Shown: positions 44,446-56,742 of the stretch, piece by piece | How positions within the stretch are numbered: position 1 is the first letter of the stretch | Layout of the letters: each line of letters opens with the position of its first letter | Assembly (NCBI GenBank): GCA_913778905.1 | Contig: CAJYYA010000017.1 | Coordinates: 1 to 58,698 of the forward strand | Length of the DNA: 58,698 bases | DNA from: an uncultured Naasia sp. | GTDB taxonomy: Bacteria > Actinomycetota > Actinomycetes > Actinomycetales > Microbacteriaceae | Direction of reading: 5' to 3' | Program-made: the position numbers and the translations under genes | The notes under the pieces: model-generated | Database searches by the model: none | Told to the model about the DNA's origin: nothing | What the model saw: only the letters and a program-made list of their open reading frames with translations

Positions 44446-45486
44446 GTGTCAGAACCCGTAGCCATCACCGAGGAAGCGGTCTCCCAGGCCGTCGAAGCCG
44501 CGCTCTCCGCCATCGGCGGAGCGTCCTCCGTCGCCGAACTCAAGGCCGCACGCACCGCCCACACGGGCGAGGCGTCCGCGCTGGCGAAGCTCAACGCCCT
44601 CATGCGTCAGGTGCCCGGCGATCAGAAGGCCGCGGCAGGCAAGCTCGTCGGTCAGGCCCGTGGGCGCGTCAACCAGGCGGTCGCCGCCCGTGAGACCGAG
44701 CTCGCCGAAGCCGAGACCGCCGCTCGCCTCGAGGCCGAGCGCGTGGATGTCACCGCCGCGTCGACGACCTGGCGTGCAGGTGCCCGCCACCCCCTGAGCC
44801 TGCTTCAAGAGGAGGTCAGCGACATCTTCGTCGGCATGGGGTGGGAGATCGCCGAAGGGCCCGAGCTGGAGCACGAGTGGTTCAACTTCGACGCTCTCAA
44901 CTTCGATGAGGATCACCCCGCCCGCGCGATGCAGGACACGTTCTTCGTCGACCCGCCCGAGCGCCACCTCGTGATGCGAACCCACACGTCTCCGGTGCAG
45001 GTGCGATCCATGCTCGACCGCCCGCTGCCGCTCTACGTGCTGTGCCCCGGCCGGACCTACCGCACGGACGAGTTCGACGCGACGCACCTGCCCGTCTTCT
45101 CGCAGTTCGAAGGTCTCGCCATCGACAAGGGCCTGACCATGGCGCACCTGCGCGGCACGCTCGAGCACTTCGCCCGCATCATGTTCGGCGACGAGGCGCG
45201 CATCCGCCTGCGCCCCAACTACTTCCCGTTCACCGAGCCGTCCGCCGAGATGGACGTCTGGCAGCCCGGCGCCAAGGGCGGCCCCCGCTGGATCGAATGG
45301 GGCGGCTGCGGCATGGTCAATTCCAACGTGCTTCGCGCCGCCGGCATCGATCCCGACGAATACCAGGGCTTCGCCTTCGGCATGGGCATCGAGCGCACCC
45401 TCCAGTTCCGCAACTCCCTCAACGACATGCGCGACATGGCCGAGGGCGACGTGCGGTTCAGCGAGCAGTTCGGCCTGGTCCTGTGA
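44446..45486 (+). CDS. pheS: Phenylalanine--tRNA ligase alpha subunit
   Basis: A 346-residue class II synthetase subunit. The N-terminal coiled coil (about 10-90) binds tRNA; motif 2 is MRTHTSPVQVRSM, the active site contains RTYRTDEFDATHLPVFSQFEGL (parts shown), and motif 3 is FAFGMGIERTLQFR. It pairs with PheT to make Phe-tRNA. The frame is open far upstream; GTG 44446 is fixed by the family N-terminus and the -10 spacing. Confidence 0.97.
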   Translation: MSEPVAITEEAVSQAVEAALSAIGGASSVAELKAARTAHTGEASALAKLNALMRQVPGDQKAAAGKLVGQARGRVNQAVAARETELAEAETAARLEAERVDVTAASTTWRAGARHPLSLLQEEVSDIFVGMGWEIAEGPELEHEWFNFDALNFDEDHPARAMQDTFFVDPPERHLVMRTHTSPVQVRSMLDRPLPLYVLCPGRTYRTDEFDATHLPVFSQFEGLAIDKGLTMAHLRGTLEHFARIMFGDEARIRLRPNYFPFTEPSAEMDVWQPGAKGGPRWIEWGGCGMVNSNVLRAAGIDPDEYQGFAFGMGIERTLQFRNSLNDMRDMAEGDVRFSEQFGLVL

Positions 45487-45538
45487 CCGGCCGCATCGCC
45501 CTGGCCCCGAACGCCCGCACCACCCGAAAGGCAACGCG

Positions 45539-48070
45539 ATGAGGATCCCTCTGAGCTGGCTCGCCGAATACGTCGACCTCCCCACCGGCACCACGCTGGC
45601 CGATGTGCATGCCGCCCTCGTCAAGGTCGGCCTGGAGGAAGAGGCCGAGCACGGCTTCGACGTCACCGGTCCCGTCGTCGTCGGCGAGGTGCTCGAGTTC
45701 ACCCCCGAGCCCCAGTCGAACGGCAAGACCATCCGCTGGTGCCAGGTGCGTGTCGCCCCCGAGGGGGAGCTCGCTGCCGACGGCGGCGCCGACGTGCGCG
45801 GCATCGTCTGCGGCGCCGGCAACTTCTTCGTCGGCGACAAGGTCGTGGTGACGCTGCCGGGCTCGGTGCTGCCCGGTCCGTTCCCGATCGCCGCGCGCAA
45901 GACGTACGGGCATGTGTCCGACGGCATGATCGCGTCCACGCGCGAGCTCGGCCTCGGCGAGGAGCACGACGGCATCCTGCGTCTGGAGTCCCTCGGCCTC
46001 GACCCCGAGCCGGGGACCGACGCGATCGCGCTGCTCGGTCTCGACGACAGCGCCGTCGAGGTCAACGTCACGCCCGACCGCGGCTACGCGTTCTCCATCC
46101 GCGGCATCGCCCGGGAGTACGCGCTATCGACCGGAGCGACCTTCCGCGACCCGGCGGCCGTGCCGCAGCCGGTCGCCGCCGGCGGGTTCTCCGTCACCAT
46201 CGACGACGACCGCCCCGTGCGCGGCCGCGTCGGCGCGAACGTGTTCGTCACGCGCGTGGTGCGCGGCGTCGACGCGAGCAAGCCGACCCCGCCATGGATG
46301 CAAGCCCGCCTGCGTCTCGCCGGCATCCGCTCGATCTCGCTCGCCGTCGACATCACCAATTACGTCATGCTCGAGCTCGGGCAGCCGCTGCACGCCTACG
46401 ACCTCGACAAGCTCGAGGGGGGCATCGTCGTCCGCCGCGCGGCGGAGGGCGAGACGATCGTCACGCTCGACGACCAGACTCGGAAGCTCGATCCGGAAGA
46501 TCTCGTCATCGCGGACGACGCGGGTGCCATCGGCATCGCCGGCGTCATGGGTGGCGCGCGCACCGAGTTCTCGGACACGACGACGAACGTGCTCATCGAG
46601 GCCGCCGGATTCGACCCCGTCTCGATCGCCCGCTCGGCCCGTCGCCACCGTCTGCCCAGCGAGGCGTCCAAGCGCTTCGAGCGCGGCGTCGATCCGCTGA
46701 TCGCCGAGGCCGCCGCGGCCCGTGTCGTGCAGCTGCTCGTCGACCTCGCCGGAGGGACCGTCGACCCGCTGGGATCGACCCACTTCGAGGCGACCCCGCC
46801 GTCGCCCATCGAACTGCCCGAGGGCTACGTCACCGGCATTATCGGCGTCGACTACACGCCCGCCGAGGTGCGATCGGTGCTGTCCGCCCTCGGCGCGACC
46901 ATCGAGGCGACCGACACCGGCCTCCTCGTGACGCCGCCGACCTGGCGTCCCGACCTGACCGATCGTGCGACGCTCGCCGAGGAGGTCGCGCGCCTCGTCG
47001 GCTACGACCGGATCCCGTCGGTCCTCCCGATCGCTCCGCCCGGACGTGGCCTCACCCGGTCCCAGCGTCTGCGTCGGAGTGTCGCGGCGACACTCGCGGC
47101 CGCGGGGAGCGTCGAGGTCATGCCGTTCCCGTTCGTCTCCGAGGCGGACAACGCGCTGTTCGGATCCGCCGCCGACGAGCCTCCGGCCGCGATCAGGCTG
47201 GCGAATCCGCTCGCGGGCCAGGCGCCCTACCTGCGGACCTCGCTCATCCCGGGACTCCTGGAGGCGGCGAAGCGCAACCGCTCGCGTGGCCGCGTGGATC
47301 TCGACCTCTTCGACATCGGATCGGTTTTCCGTCCCGAGGCCGGCGTGACGTACGGCACCGACTACATTCCGCCGATCGCGGCATTGCCGACGCGCGAGAC
47401 GCTCGTGAACCTCAACGCCAGCCTCCCGCCGCAGCCCCGCCACGTCGCGGTGGTGCGGATGGGGCACAAGGTTCCCAAGCAGCCGGGGCAGCCTGCGGTC
47501 GATTACGACTGGCGCGACGCTCTGGCCGCGGCCCAGCAGATCGCGGCCGCGGTCCGCATCACGCTGCGTCCCGTTCAGGGCAGCCATCACGCGTTCCACC
47601 CGGGACGCACGGCGGAGTTGTTGGTGGACACCGCCGAGGGCGTCGTGTCCGTCGGGTACGCCGGTGAGCTGTTGCCGTCGGTGGCGCTGGAGGCGGACCT
47701 CGCCGAGGTCGTCGCCGTCGCAGAGCTCGACCTGGACGCGCTCATCCGTCTGGCCGACCCCGACGCGCACGCCGCGACGATCGCGAGCACACCGGCGGCG
47801 ACACAGGACGCGTCGCTGGTCGTCGACGCGGGTGTGCCCGCGGGAGACGTCCGCGCCGCGCTCATCGCCGGGGCGGGTGAGCTCGTCGAGAGCATCGCAC
47901 TGGTCGACGACTACCGTGGCGCCGGACTGCCCGAGGGAACGAAGTCGCTGACGTTCGCGATGCGCTTCCGCGCCCCGGGCCGCACACTGACGGCAGCCGA
48001 GGCGACGGAGGCGAAGCTCGCGGGAGTCGCCGAGGCGACCGCCCGCACAGGCGCCACCCTCCGCGAATAG
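45539..48070 (+). CDS. pheT: Phenylalanine--tRNA ligase beta subunit
   Basis: An 843-residue subunit. In order: N-terminal EMAP-like tRNA-binding domain (about 40-160), B3/B4 editing region, B5 domain, the synthetase-like core (RSQRLRRSVAATLAAAG, NPLAGQAPYLRTSLIPGLLEA) and the C-terminal FDX-ACB anticodon-binding domain (about 750-843). Full length. GAAAGG precedes ATG 45539, 52 bp after pheS. Confidence 0.97.
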   Translation: MRIPLSWLAEYVDLPTGTTLADVHAALVKVGLEEEAEHGFDVTGPVVVGEVLEFTPEPQSNGKTIRWCQVRVAPEGELAADGGADVRGIVCGAGNFFVGDKVVVTLPGSVLPGPFPIAARKTYGHVSDGMIASTRELGLGEEHDGILRLESLGLDPEPGTDAIALLGLDDSAVEVNVTPDRGYAFSIRGIAREYALSTGATFRDPAAVPQPVAAGGFSVTIDDDRPVRGRVGANVFVTRVVRGVDASKPTPPWMQARLRLAGIRSISLAVDITNYVMLELGQPLHAYDLDKLEGGIVVRRAAEGETIVTLDDQTRKLDPEDLVIADDAGAIGIAGVMGGARTEFSDTTTNVLIEAAGFDPVSIARSARRHRLPSEASKRFERGVDPLIAEAAAARVVQLLVDLAGGTVDPLGSTHFEATPPSPIELPEGYVTGIIGVDYTPAEVRSVLSALGATIEATDTGLLVTPPTWRPDLTDRATLAEEVARLVGYDRIPSVLPIAPPGRGLTRSQRLRRSVAATLAAAGSVEVMPFPFVSEADNALFGSAADEPPAAIRLANPLAGQAPYLRTSLIPGLLEAAKRNRSRGRVDLDLFDIGSVFRPEAGVTYGTDYIPPIAALPTRETLVNLNASLPPQPRHVAVVRMGHKVPKQPGQPAVDYDWRDALAAAQQIAAAVRITLRPVQGSHHAFHPGRTAELLVDTAEGVVSVGYAGELLPSVALEADLAEVVAVAELDLDALIRLADPDAHAATIASTPAATQDASLVVDAGVPAGDVRAALIAGAGELVESIALVDDYRGAGLPEGTKSLTFAMRFRAPGRTLTAAEATEAKLAGVAEATARTGATLRE

Positions 48071-48079
48071 CCGCCGCCT

Positions 48080-48862
48080 CCCTTCGTATCGCTCCGCTCA
48101 ACGGGCGGGAGGACTGTCGCCCCGCCCATTGAGCGAAGCGGAATGAAGGGGTAGCAACGGAGTTCTTCGGTGCTCGTTTCGCGACGGCCCTGGCGGGCCT
48201 CCTCAATGAGCGGCTGTGTGCGGTCGCTGAGGAGGTCGCTCTGCGACCGTCGCGAAGCGGTCCGAGGATGGTGCCCTGCATTTCGCTTCGCTCAATGGGC
48301 GGGCGGTTCCGAGCATGCGCCCCGCCCATCGAGCGGAGCGAAATGAAGGGGTGGCAGCGGAGTTCTTCGGCGCTCGTTTCGCGACGGCCCTGGCGGGCCT
48401 CCTCAACGAGCGGCTAGGTCTGGTCGCTGAGGAGGTCGCTCTGCGACCGTCGCGAAGCGGCCCGTGGGCAGGTGCCCTGCATTTCGTTGCGCTCAATGGG
48501 CGGGCGGTCCCGGGCGTGTGCCCCGCCCATTGAGCGGAGCGAAATGAAGGGGTGGCGGCGCGGTTCTGAGATGCACTCCTCTGGCGCTTGTTTCGCGACG
48601 GCCCTGGCGGGCCTCCTCGACGAGCGGCTGTGTGTGGTCGCTGAGGAGGTCGCTCTGCGACCGGCGCGAAGCGGTCCGTGGGCGGGTGTCCTGCATTTCG
48701 CTTCGCTCGATGGGCGGGCGGTTCCGAGCATGCGCCCCGCCCATTGAGCGGAGCGAAATGAAGGGGTGGCAACGGAGTTCTTCGGTGCTCGTTCCGTGAC
48801 CGCCCTGGCGGACCTCCTCAACGAGCGGCTCCGATCGTCGCGAAGCGGCCGCCGCACGCGCT
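48080..48862. repeat. Tandem array of about 200-bp hairpin-bearing units
   Basis: This 805-bp gap between pheT and the arginine cluster has units beginning CCCCGCCCAT at 48120, 48320, 48521 and 48735, so periods are 200, 201 and 214 bp; the fourth unit has an internal deletion. Each unit includes GTTTCGCGACGGCCCTGGCG, CGCTGAGGAGGTCGCTCTGC and a junction hairpin made of ATTTCGCTTCGCTCAATGGG and CCCATTGAGCGGAGCGAAAT. A diverged hairpin half starts near 48080. ORFs in the array are repeats read by chance. Confidence 0.88.
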
Positions 48863-48867
48863 AAGGT
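48862..48867 (+). promoter_or_regulatory. -10 box ahead of the Arg-rich mini-ORF
   Basis: TAAGGT, 8 nt before ATG 48876. The same hexamer precedes argC. Confidence 0.45.
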
Positions 48868-48875
48868 CGTCACCT

Positions 48876-48953
48876 ATGGAGATCCGTCGGCCCGCTTTCG
48901 CGCTCGTGCGCGACGGTCGACGTGCGCGCCGCGGCGCGGACCGCCGACTCTAG
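48876..48953 (+). CDS. Arg-rich 25-aa leader ORF upstream of argC
   Basis: ATG to TAG, 25 codons, of which 9 are Arg (residues 4, 5, 12, 15, 16, 18, 19, 23, 24), including four Arg-Arg pairs. It sits 126 bp before argC with a leaderless-type -10, and two stem-loops follow before argC (48970-48991 and 49021-49046). This is the layout of an arginine-responsive attenuator, where ribosome pausing at Arg codons would change downstream RNA folding. Caution: GC-rich chance frames are often Arg-rich, and argC has its own -10. No ArgR box is evident. Confidence 0.4.
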   Translation: MEIRRPAFALVRDGRRARRGADRRL

Positions 48954-48969
48954 GCGGCGCCTCATCAGC

Positions 48970-48991
48970 GCTCGATCCCTCGTGGTCGAGC
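48970..48991 (+). promoter_or_regulatory. Stem-loop between Arg-rich ORF and argC
   Basis: GCTCGATC-CCTCGT-GGTCGAGC: an 8-bp stem (one G-T wobble) with a 6-nt loop, 16 nt after the mini-ORF stop codon. No U-tract follows. Confidence 0.45.
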
Positions 48992-49020
48992 CGGAGCCGT
49001 CGCCCAAGATCAGGTCCCGC

Positions 49021-49046
49021 CCCGCGCCTGCCACAGGTGTCGCGGG
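49021..49046 (+). promoter_or_regulatory. Second stem-loop before argC
   Basis: CCCGCG and CCTG pair with CAGG and CGCGGG around a CCA loop and a 3-nt bulge, giving a 10-bp stem that ends 20 nt before the argC -10. Confidence 0.4.
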
Positions 49047-49066
49047 CTTCGTCCACCTCCTCTCAC

Positions 49067-49072
49067 TAAGGT
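49067..49072 (+). promoter_or_regulatory. -10 box of argC
   Basis: TAAGGT, 6 nt before ATG 49079, without a Shine-Dalgarno sequence. Confidence 0.5.
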
Positions 49073-49078
49073 CTTCTC

Positions 49079-50128
49079 ATGCCTTTGTCCGTTGCCGTCG
49101 CCGGGGCATCCGGTTACGCGGGCGGCGAGATCCTGCGTCTCCTCTCCGGTCATCCCGACTTCGAGATCCGCACGGTCACCGCCCACTCCAACGCAGGTCA
49201 TCTCCTGGGCGAGGTGCAGCCGCACCTGCGCTCGCTCGCGCATCTCGAGCTGGTCGCGACGACCCCCGAAGCCCTCGCGGGCCACGATGTCGTCTTCCTC
49301 GCTCTGCCGCACGGCGCATCCGGTGCGCTCACCGCCGAGCTCGGTGACGACGCCCTCGTCGTCGACTGCGGCGCCGACCACCGTCTCGAATCCGAAAAGG
49401 ACTGGGCGGCGTTCTACGGCGGCGACTTCTTCGGCGCCTGGACCTACGGCGTCCCCGAGCTCCCCATCGACGGCGGAGCCGCGAAGCAGCGCGATCGTCT
49501 GATCGCTGCCCGCCGTATCGCCGCCCCCGGATGCAACGCCAGCACTGTGGCCCTCTCTCTCGCTCCGGGAATCGCGGCCGGGGTCATCGACGCGGGCGAC
49601 ATCGTCGCCGTGCTCGCCGTCGGCCCGTCGGGCGCGGGCAAGGCTCTCAAGACGAACCTCCTGGCCGCCGAGATCCTCGGCAGCGCCAACCCGTACGCCG
49701 TCGGCGGCACGCACCGTCACATCCCCGAGATCCAGCAGTCGCTGCGCTGGTCCGGGGCGGCCGACCCGAAGGTCTCGTTCACGCCGGTCATCGTCCCGAT
49801 GTCGCGGGGGATCCTCGCCACCAGCACGGCGCGCGTCACTCCCGGGACGGATGCCGCGACCGTCCGTCAGGCGTGGATCGATGCCTACGCGGGGGAGCCT
49901 TTCGTCGAGCTCCTCCCCGAGGGGCAGTTCCCTCGGACCGCCGACGTCCTCGGGGCGAACACCGCGCTCCTCGGTCTCGCGGTCGACGAGCAGGCAGGGC
50001 GCGTCGTCGTCGTGACCGCCGTCGACAACCTGGTCAAGGGCACCGCGGGTGCCGCCATCCAATCCGCCAACATCGCCCTCGGCCTCGCCGAGACGGCGGG
50101 CCTCACCACGAACGGAGTCGCGCCGTGA
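49079..50128 (+). CDS. argC: N-acetyl-gamma-glutamyl-phosphate reductase
   Basis: A 349-residue NADPH-dependent reductase of arginine synthesis. The nucleotide-binding motif [10 protein letters not shown] is at 8-17; catalytic Cys152 is in [19 protein letters not shown] follows. First gene of argC-J-B-D-F-H. The stop overlaps argJ GTG (GTGA). Confidence 0.97.
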   Translation: MPLSVAVAGASGYAGGEILRLLSGHPDFEIRTVTAHSNAGHLLGEVQPHLRSLAHLELVATTPEALAGHDVVFLALPHGASGALTAELGDDALVVDCGADHRLESEKDWAAFYGGDFFGAWTYGVPELPIDGGAAKQRDRLIAARRIAAPGCNASTVALSLAPGIAAGVIDAGDIVAVLAVGPSGAGKALKTNLLAAEILGSANPYAVGGTHRHIPEIQQSLRWSGAADPKVSFTPVIVPMSRGILATSTARVTPGTDAATVRQAWIDAYAGEPFVELLPEGQFPRTADVLGANTALLGLAVDEQAGRVVVVTAVDNLVKGTAGAAIQSANIALGLAETAGLTTNGVAP

Positions 50129-51282
50129 GCGTCACCGCACCCCAGGGATTCGAAGCAGCAGGCGTCACCGCCGGACTGCGCTCGACCGACGCTCCCGATG
50201 TCGCCCTCGTGGTCAACCGGGGTCCGCTCATGCACGGTGCCGCCGTGTTCACGAGCAACCGGGCCAAGGCCAACCCCGTCATCTGGAGCCAGCAGGTCGT
50301 CACCGACGGCCGCATCCAGGCGGTCGTCCTGAACGCAGGCGGCGCCAACTGCTTCACCGGAGCCTTCGGTTTCCAGACCACGCACCAGACGGCCGAGCAG
50401 GTCGCCGCCGATCTGGGCATCTCCGCGGGAGACGTGCTCGTCTGCTCGACCGGACTCATCGGGGTCGGAGACGAGACGTTCCGGGCGAAGGTCCTCTCCG
50501 GCGCGAAAGCGGCCGCAGCCGGTCTCTCGACCGATGGCGGGGAGAACGCGGCCAACGCGATCCTCACCACCGACACGCACGCGAAGCAGGTGGTCGTCTC
50601 GCGCGACGGCTGGTCGATCGGCGGCATGGCCAAGGGAGCCGGGATGCTGGCGCCCGGTCTCGCCACCATGCTCGTCGTCCTCACGACCGACGCGGTCATC
50701 GAGCAGCCCTCGCTCGACGCGGCGCTCCGCGAGGCGACGCGCGTCACCTTCGACCGGCTCGACTCCGACGGCTGCATGTCGACCAACGACACCGTGACGA
50801 TGCTGGCGAGCGGAGCATCGGGTGTCGAGGCTGACATCGAAACCTTCACCGCCGCTCTCGTCGAGGCCTGCGCCGATCTCTCCGCGCAGCTCCAAGGGGA
50901 CGCGGAGGGCGCGTCCCACGATGTGAACATCGAGGTCATCGGTGCCAAGACCGAGGATGAGGCCGTCGAGGTCGCGCGGTCGGTCGCCCGCAACAACCTG
51001 TTTAAGGCCGCCGTCTTCGGCAACGACGCGAACTGGGGCCGCGTGCTCGCGGCCATTGGCACCACGGACGCCGAGTTCGACCCCTACGACGTCGACGTGA
51101 GCATGAACGGGGTGCGCGTGTGCACCCAGGGCGGCCCCGACCGTCCGCGCGAGGACGTCGACATGACGGCCCGCCGCCTGCACCTGCTCATCGACCTCAA
51201 GGTGGGCGGTGCGACCGCGACGGTGCTGACCAACGACCTCACGCACGACTACGTCCACGAGAACAGCGCGTACTCCAGCTGA
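50125..51282 (+). CDS. argJ: Bifunctional ornithine acetyltransferase / N-acetylglutamate synthase
   Basis: A 385-residue ArgJ that recycles the acetyl group from acetylornithine to glutamate. The self-cleaving nucleophile Thr is in [37 protein letters not shown] and [14 protein letters not shown] are family motifs. The protein splits into alpha and beta chains at Ala-Thr. Presence of ArgJ indicates the economical cyclic pathway. Overlaps argC and argB. Confidence 0.96.
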   Translation: MSVTAPQGFEAAGVTAGLRSTDAPDVALVVNRGPLMHGAAVFTSNRAKANPVIWSQQVVTDGRIQAVVLNAGGANCFTGAFGFQTTHQTAEQVAADLGISAGDVLVCSTGLIGVGDETFRAKVLSGAKAAAAGLSTDGGENAANAILTTDTHAKQVVVSRDGWSIGGMAKGAGMLAPGLATMLVVLTTDAVIEQPSLDAALREATRVTFDRLDSDGCMSTNDTVTMLASGASGVEADIETFTAALVEACADLSAQLQGDAEGASHDVNIEVIGAKTEDEAVEVARSVARNNLFKAAVFGNDANWGRVLAAIGTTDAEFDPYDVDVSMNGVRVCTQGGPDRPREDVDMTARRLHLLIDLKVGGATATVLTNDLTHDYVHENSAYSS

Positions 51283-52205
51283 TGACCGAGTCCGCACCCA
51301 CCACCAGGTCGCTGCCTCTGCAGACGACAACGCAGGACGAGGCGGCCGTCAAGGCGGCCACGCTCATCGAGTCTCTGCCCTGGCTGCAGCGTTTCGCCGG
51401 CCAGATCGTCGTCGTGAAGTACGGTGGCAACGCCATGGGCGATGACCGCTCCCTTCAGGCCTTCGCGGAGGACATGGTCTATCTGCGCGCGGTCGGCATC
51501 CGCCCCGTCGTCGTGCACGGCGGCGGCCCCCAGATCTCCAACATGCTCGATCGCCTCGGCATCGAGAGCGAGTTCCGCGGTGGATACCGCGTGACGACTC
51601 CCGAGGTCATGGAGGTCGTCCGCATGGTGCTCACCGGGCAGGTGAGCCGCGACATCGTCTCGGGTATCAACGAGCACGGCCCGCTCGCCGCCGCGGTCTC
51701 GGGAGAGGACGCAGGTCTCTTCTCCGGACGCCGCCGCGCCGCCGTTGTCGACGGCGTCGAAGTCGACCTCGGCCTGGTCGGCGATGTCGTCTCGGTCGAC
51801 CCGGCGGCCGTCCTTGCGCAGCTCGACGCCGGCCGCATCCCCGTCGTATCGAGCATCGCGCCCGAGATCGACGGGGGCGGTCAGAGCCTCAACGTCAACG
51901 CGGACGCCGCTGCGGCGGCGCTCGCCGTGGCCCTCGGTGCGGCCAAGCTGATCATCCTCACGAACGTCGCCGGGCTCTACAGCGACTGGCCGGACCGCAC
52001 GTCGCTCGTCTCGCACATCACATCGGCCGAGCTGGCGGCCCTACTGCCCAGCCTCGACGCGGGCATGATCCCCAAGATGACTGCCTGCCTCACCGCGGTC
52101 GAGGGCGGCGTCGAGAAAGCCGCCGTCATCGACGGCCGGATCGAGCACTCCATCCTCCTCGAAATCTTCACTGGAAGCGGAATCGGAACGGAGGTCGTCG
52201 CGTGA
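51282..52205 (+). CDS. argB: Acetylglutamate kinase
   Basis: A 307-residue amino-acid kinase. [34 protein letters not shown] and [13 protein letters not shown] are the nucleotide and substrate motifs. The N-terminal helix (about 20-40) is of the type found in arginine-inhibited hexameric enzymes, so feedback inhibition is likely. ATG overlaps the argJ stop by one base. Confidence 0.97.
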   Translation: MTESAPTTRSLPLQTTTQDEAAVKAATLIESLPWLQRFAGQIVVVKYGGNAMGDDRSLQAFAEDMVYLRAVGIRPVVVHGGGPQISNMLDRLGIESEFRGGYRVTTPEVMEVVRMVLTGQVSRDIVSGINEHGPLAAAVSGEDAGLFSGRRRAAVVDGVEVDLGLVGDVVSVDPAAVLAQLDAGRIPVVSSIAPEIDGGGQSLNVNADAAAAALAVALGAAKLIILTNVAGLYSDWPDRTSLVSHITSAELAALLPSLDAGMIPKMTACLTAVEGGVEKAAVIDGRIEHSILLEIFTGSGIGTEVVA

Positions 52206-53431
52206 GCACGACCAGCGAACAGACCACCCTCGATGAGAGAACGGCTCGCCCGGTCGCGGATGAGTACACCGCGCGTCACGCGTCGGCGCTCATCAAGACC
52301 GTCGGGACCCCGCTGCGCGTGCTCGAACGCGGCGAGGGCGCGTGGGTGTGGGATGTCGATGGGGGGAAGTACCTCGATTTCCTCGCGGGCATCGCGGTCA
52401 ACTCGCTCGGCCACGCTCATCCCGTGATGGTCGAGGCAGCGTCGCGTCAGGCCGCGACGCTGGTGCACATCTCGAACTACTTCGCGAGCAAGCCGCAGAT
52501 CGAGCTCGCCGAACGTCTTCGTCGGATCACCGGCGCGGGTGACGAGGGGCGCGTGTACTTCGGGAACTCGGGCGCCGAGGCGATGGAGGCGGCGTTCAAG
52601 CTGGCCCGGCGCAACCGCACCGAGGGCCGATCGAAGATCGTCTCCCTCAAGAACTCGTTCCACGGCCGCACCATGGGTGCGCTGGCCCTGACCGGCAAGG
52701 TCGCGCTGCAGGAGCCGTTCCTCCCGATGGTCGAGGGCGTCGAGCACATCGACACCACCCTGGAAGCGCTTGAAGCCGCCATCGACGACTCCGTGGCGGC
52801 CCTTGTGCTCGAGCCCATCAAGGGCGAGGCCGGTGTGCTGCCGCTCCCCAGCGGCTTCATGCGTCGGGCGCGTGAGCTGACCGCCCAGCACGATGCACTC
52901 CTGATCGTCGACGAGATCCAGACGGGTGTCGGTCGCACCGGCGAGTGGTTCGCCTACGAGCTCGACGGCGTCACCCCCGACGCCGTCACGATCGCCAAGG
53001 GTGTCGGTGGCGGTGCGCCCATCGGTGCGCTCGTCACCTTCGGGGCGGCAAGCGATCTCCTCAAGCGCGGTGACCATGGCAGCACCTTCGGCGGCAACCC
53101 GTTCGCGGCCGCGATCGCCGGGGCAGTGGTCGATGAGATCGAGCGAGCAGGACTGCTCGAGAACGCGCGGACGCGGGGCGCTCAGCTGCAGGACATCCTC
53201 CGCGCGGCCGATTCGCCCCTGCTCACCGAGGTGCGCGGAGCGGGTCTCATGGTCGGAGCAGGAGTCGCCGATGGCCGTGCCCTCGAGATCGCGAATGCGG
53301 CGCTCGAGGAGGGCTTGATCATCAACGCCCCCAACCCGGACTCGCTGCGCATCGTTCCGCCGCTGATCATCGGCGACGTCGAACTCGACGAGTTCGACGT
53401 CCGATTCCGGCGCGCGCTCGCTCGCCTCTGA
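52202..53431 (+). CDS. argD: Acetylornithine aminotransferase
   Basis: A 409-residue class III PLP aminotransferase. [50 protein letters not shown] and Lys in [14 protein letters not shown] are complete. GTG overlaps the argB stop. It makes acetylornithine from the semialdehyde. Confidence 0.96.
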   Translation: MSTTSEQTTLDERTARPVADEYTARHASALIKTVGTPLRVLERGEGAWVWDVDGGKYLDFLAGIAVNSLGHAHPVMVEAASRQAATLVHISNYFASKPQIELAERLRRITGAGDEGRVYFGNSGAEAMEAAFKLARRNRTEGRSKIVSLKNSFHGRTMGALALTGKVALQEPFLPMVEGVEHIDTTLEALEAAIDDSVAALVLEPIKGEAGVLPLPSGFMRRARELTAQHDALLIVDEIQTGVGRTGEWFAYELDGVTPDAVTIAKGVGGGAPIGALVTFGAASDLLKRGDHGSTFGGNPFAAAIAGAVVDEIERAGLLENARTRGAQLQDILRAADSPLLTEVRGAGLMVGAGVADGRALEIANAALEEGLIINAPNPDSLRIVPPLIIGDVELDEFDVRFRRALARL

Positions 53432-53491
53432 CAGCTCGTCGCCCACCCTCGAACCTCCGCGGCCCACGCCGCCCACCGACTAAGGACCACC

Positions 53492-56005
<2,514 letters not shown>

Positions 56006-56009
<4 letters not shown>

Positions 56010-56689
56010 GCGACGCGAGCGCCGAAGGTCTCGCCGGCCTCGGAGCGGGAACCGGTCCGGAGTTCTTCGCTCCCGATCGCGTCCTCTTCGAGCAGCGGGC
56101 CGAGGTGGTCGCGCCTCTCGTGCTCGGGGGCATCCTGACCAGGCACGGCGCAAGTGGTCCGGTGTCGCTGCGGATCTCGGAGGTCGAGGCGTACAGCGGA
56201 CTCGGCGATGATCCGGGGTCGCACGCGCACCGCGGAGAGACCCCTCGCAACCGGGTGATGTTCGGCCCCGCCGCCCACCTGTACACGTATTTCACCTACG
56301 GCATGCACACGTGCGCCAATATCGTCTGCCTCCCCGAGGGGGTAGCCGGGGGACTCCTGCTGCGCGGTGGCGAGATCGTTCAGGGCGAGCCGTTCGTTCG
56401 GGAACGTCGGGGGGACGCCCCGTTCCGGGACCTCGCCCGCGGCCCGGCTCGACTCGCGAACGCCATGGGGATCCCGCTCGGCGACGGGGGAGCGGACGTG
56501 CTCTCCGGGCAATACTCGCTGCGCCTCCGAGTGGATCCGATCGTCGATGTCGGGAGGAGCGCGCGAACCGGAGTGAGCGGCGCGGGCGGGACGGACGACT
56601 ACCCGTGGCGCTTCTTCATCCCCGGTGACCCCACCGTCTCGCCCTATCGTCGGCATGTCCCGAAGAAGCGGGCGACCGGGGCAGGCTAG
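56006..56689 (+). CDS. 3-methyladenine DNA glycosylase, AAG/MPG family (probable CTG start)
   Basis: A 227-residue alkylpurine DNA glycosylase. The catalytic Glu is in ISEVEAYSG (near residue 61), and TPRNRVMFGPAAHLYTYFTYGMH forms the base-flipping pocket (parts shown). The N-terminal PEFFAPDRVLFEQ, matching the family EFF helix, lies upstream of the first GTG (56105). The frame has no ATG, GTG or TTG before it; CTG 56006 overlaps the preceding TGA as CTGA. I infer CUG initiation coupled to the small membrane protein. Confidence 0.88.
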
Positions 56690-56730
56690 CCCAAGCGGTC
56701 GGGATGAGTCGTCACGGGCGAGGCGGGCGA

Positions 56731-56736
56731 TAGCGT
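56731..56736 (+). promoter_or_regulatory. -10 box of tyrS
   Basis: TAGCGT, 6 nt before GTG 56743. Confidence 0.5.
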
Positions 56737-56742
56737 AGAGGC

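Noticed and set aside
45739-47667. A 642-residue Arg-rich frame overlapping pheT
   Set aside because: It is an out-of-frame shadow of pheT with about a quarter Arg and no domain.
48203-48873. Several ORFs (up to 189 aa) with internal protein repeats in the hairpin array
   Set aside because: The repeats come from the 200-bp DNA units; frames differ between units, lack start signals, and show GC-rich chance composition.
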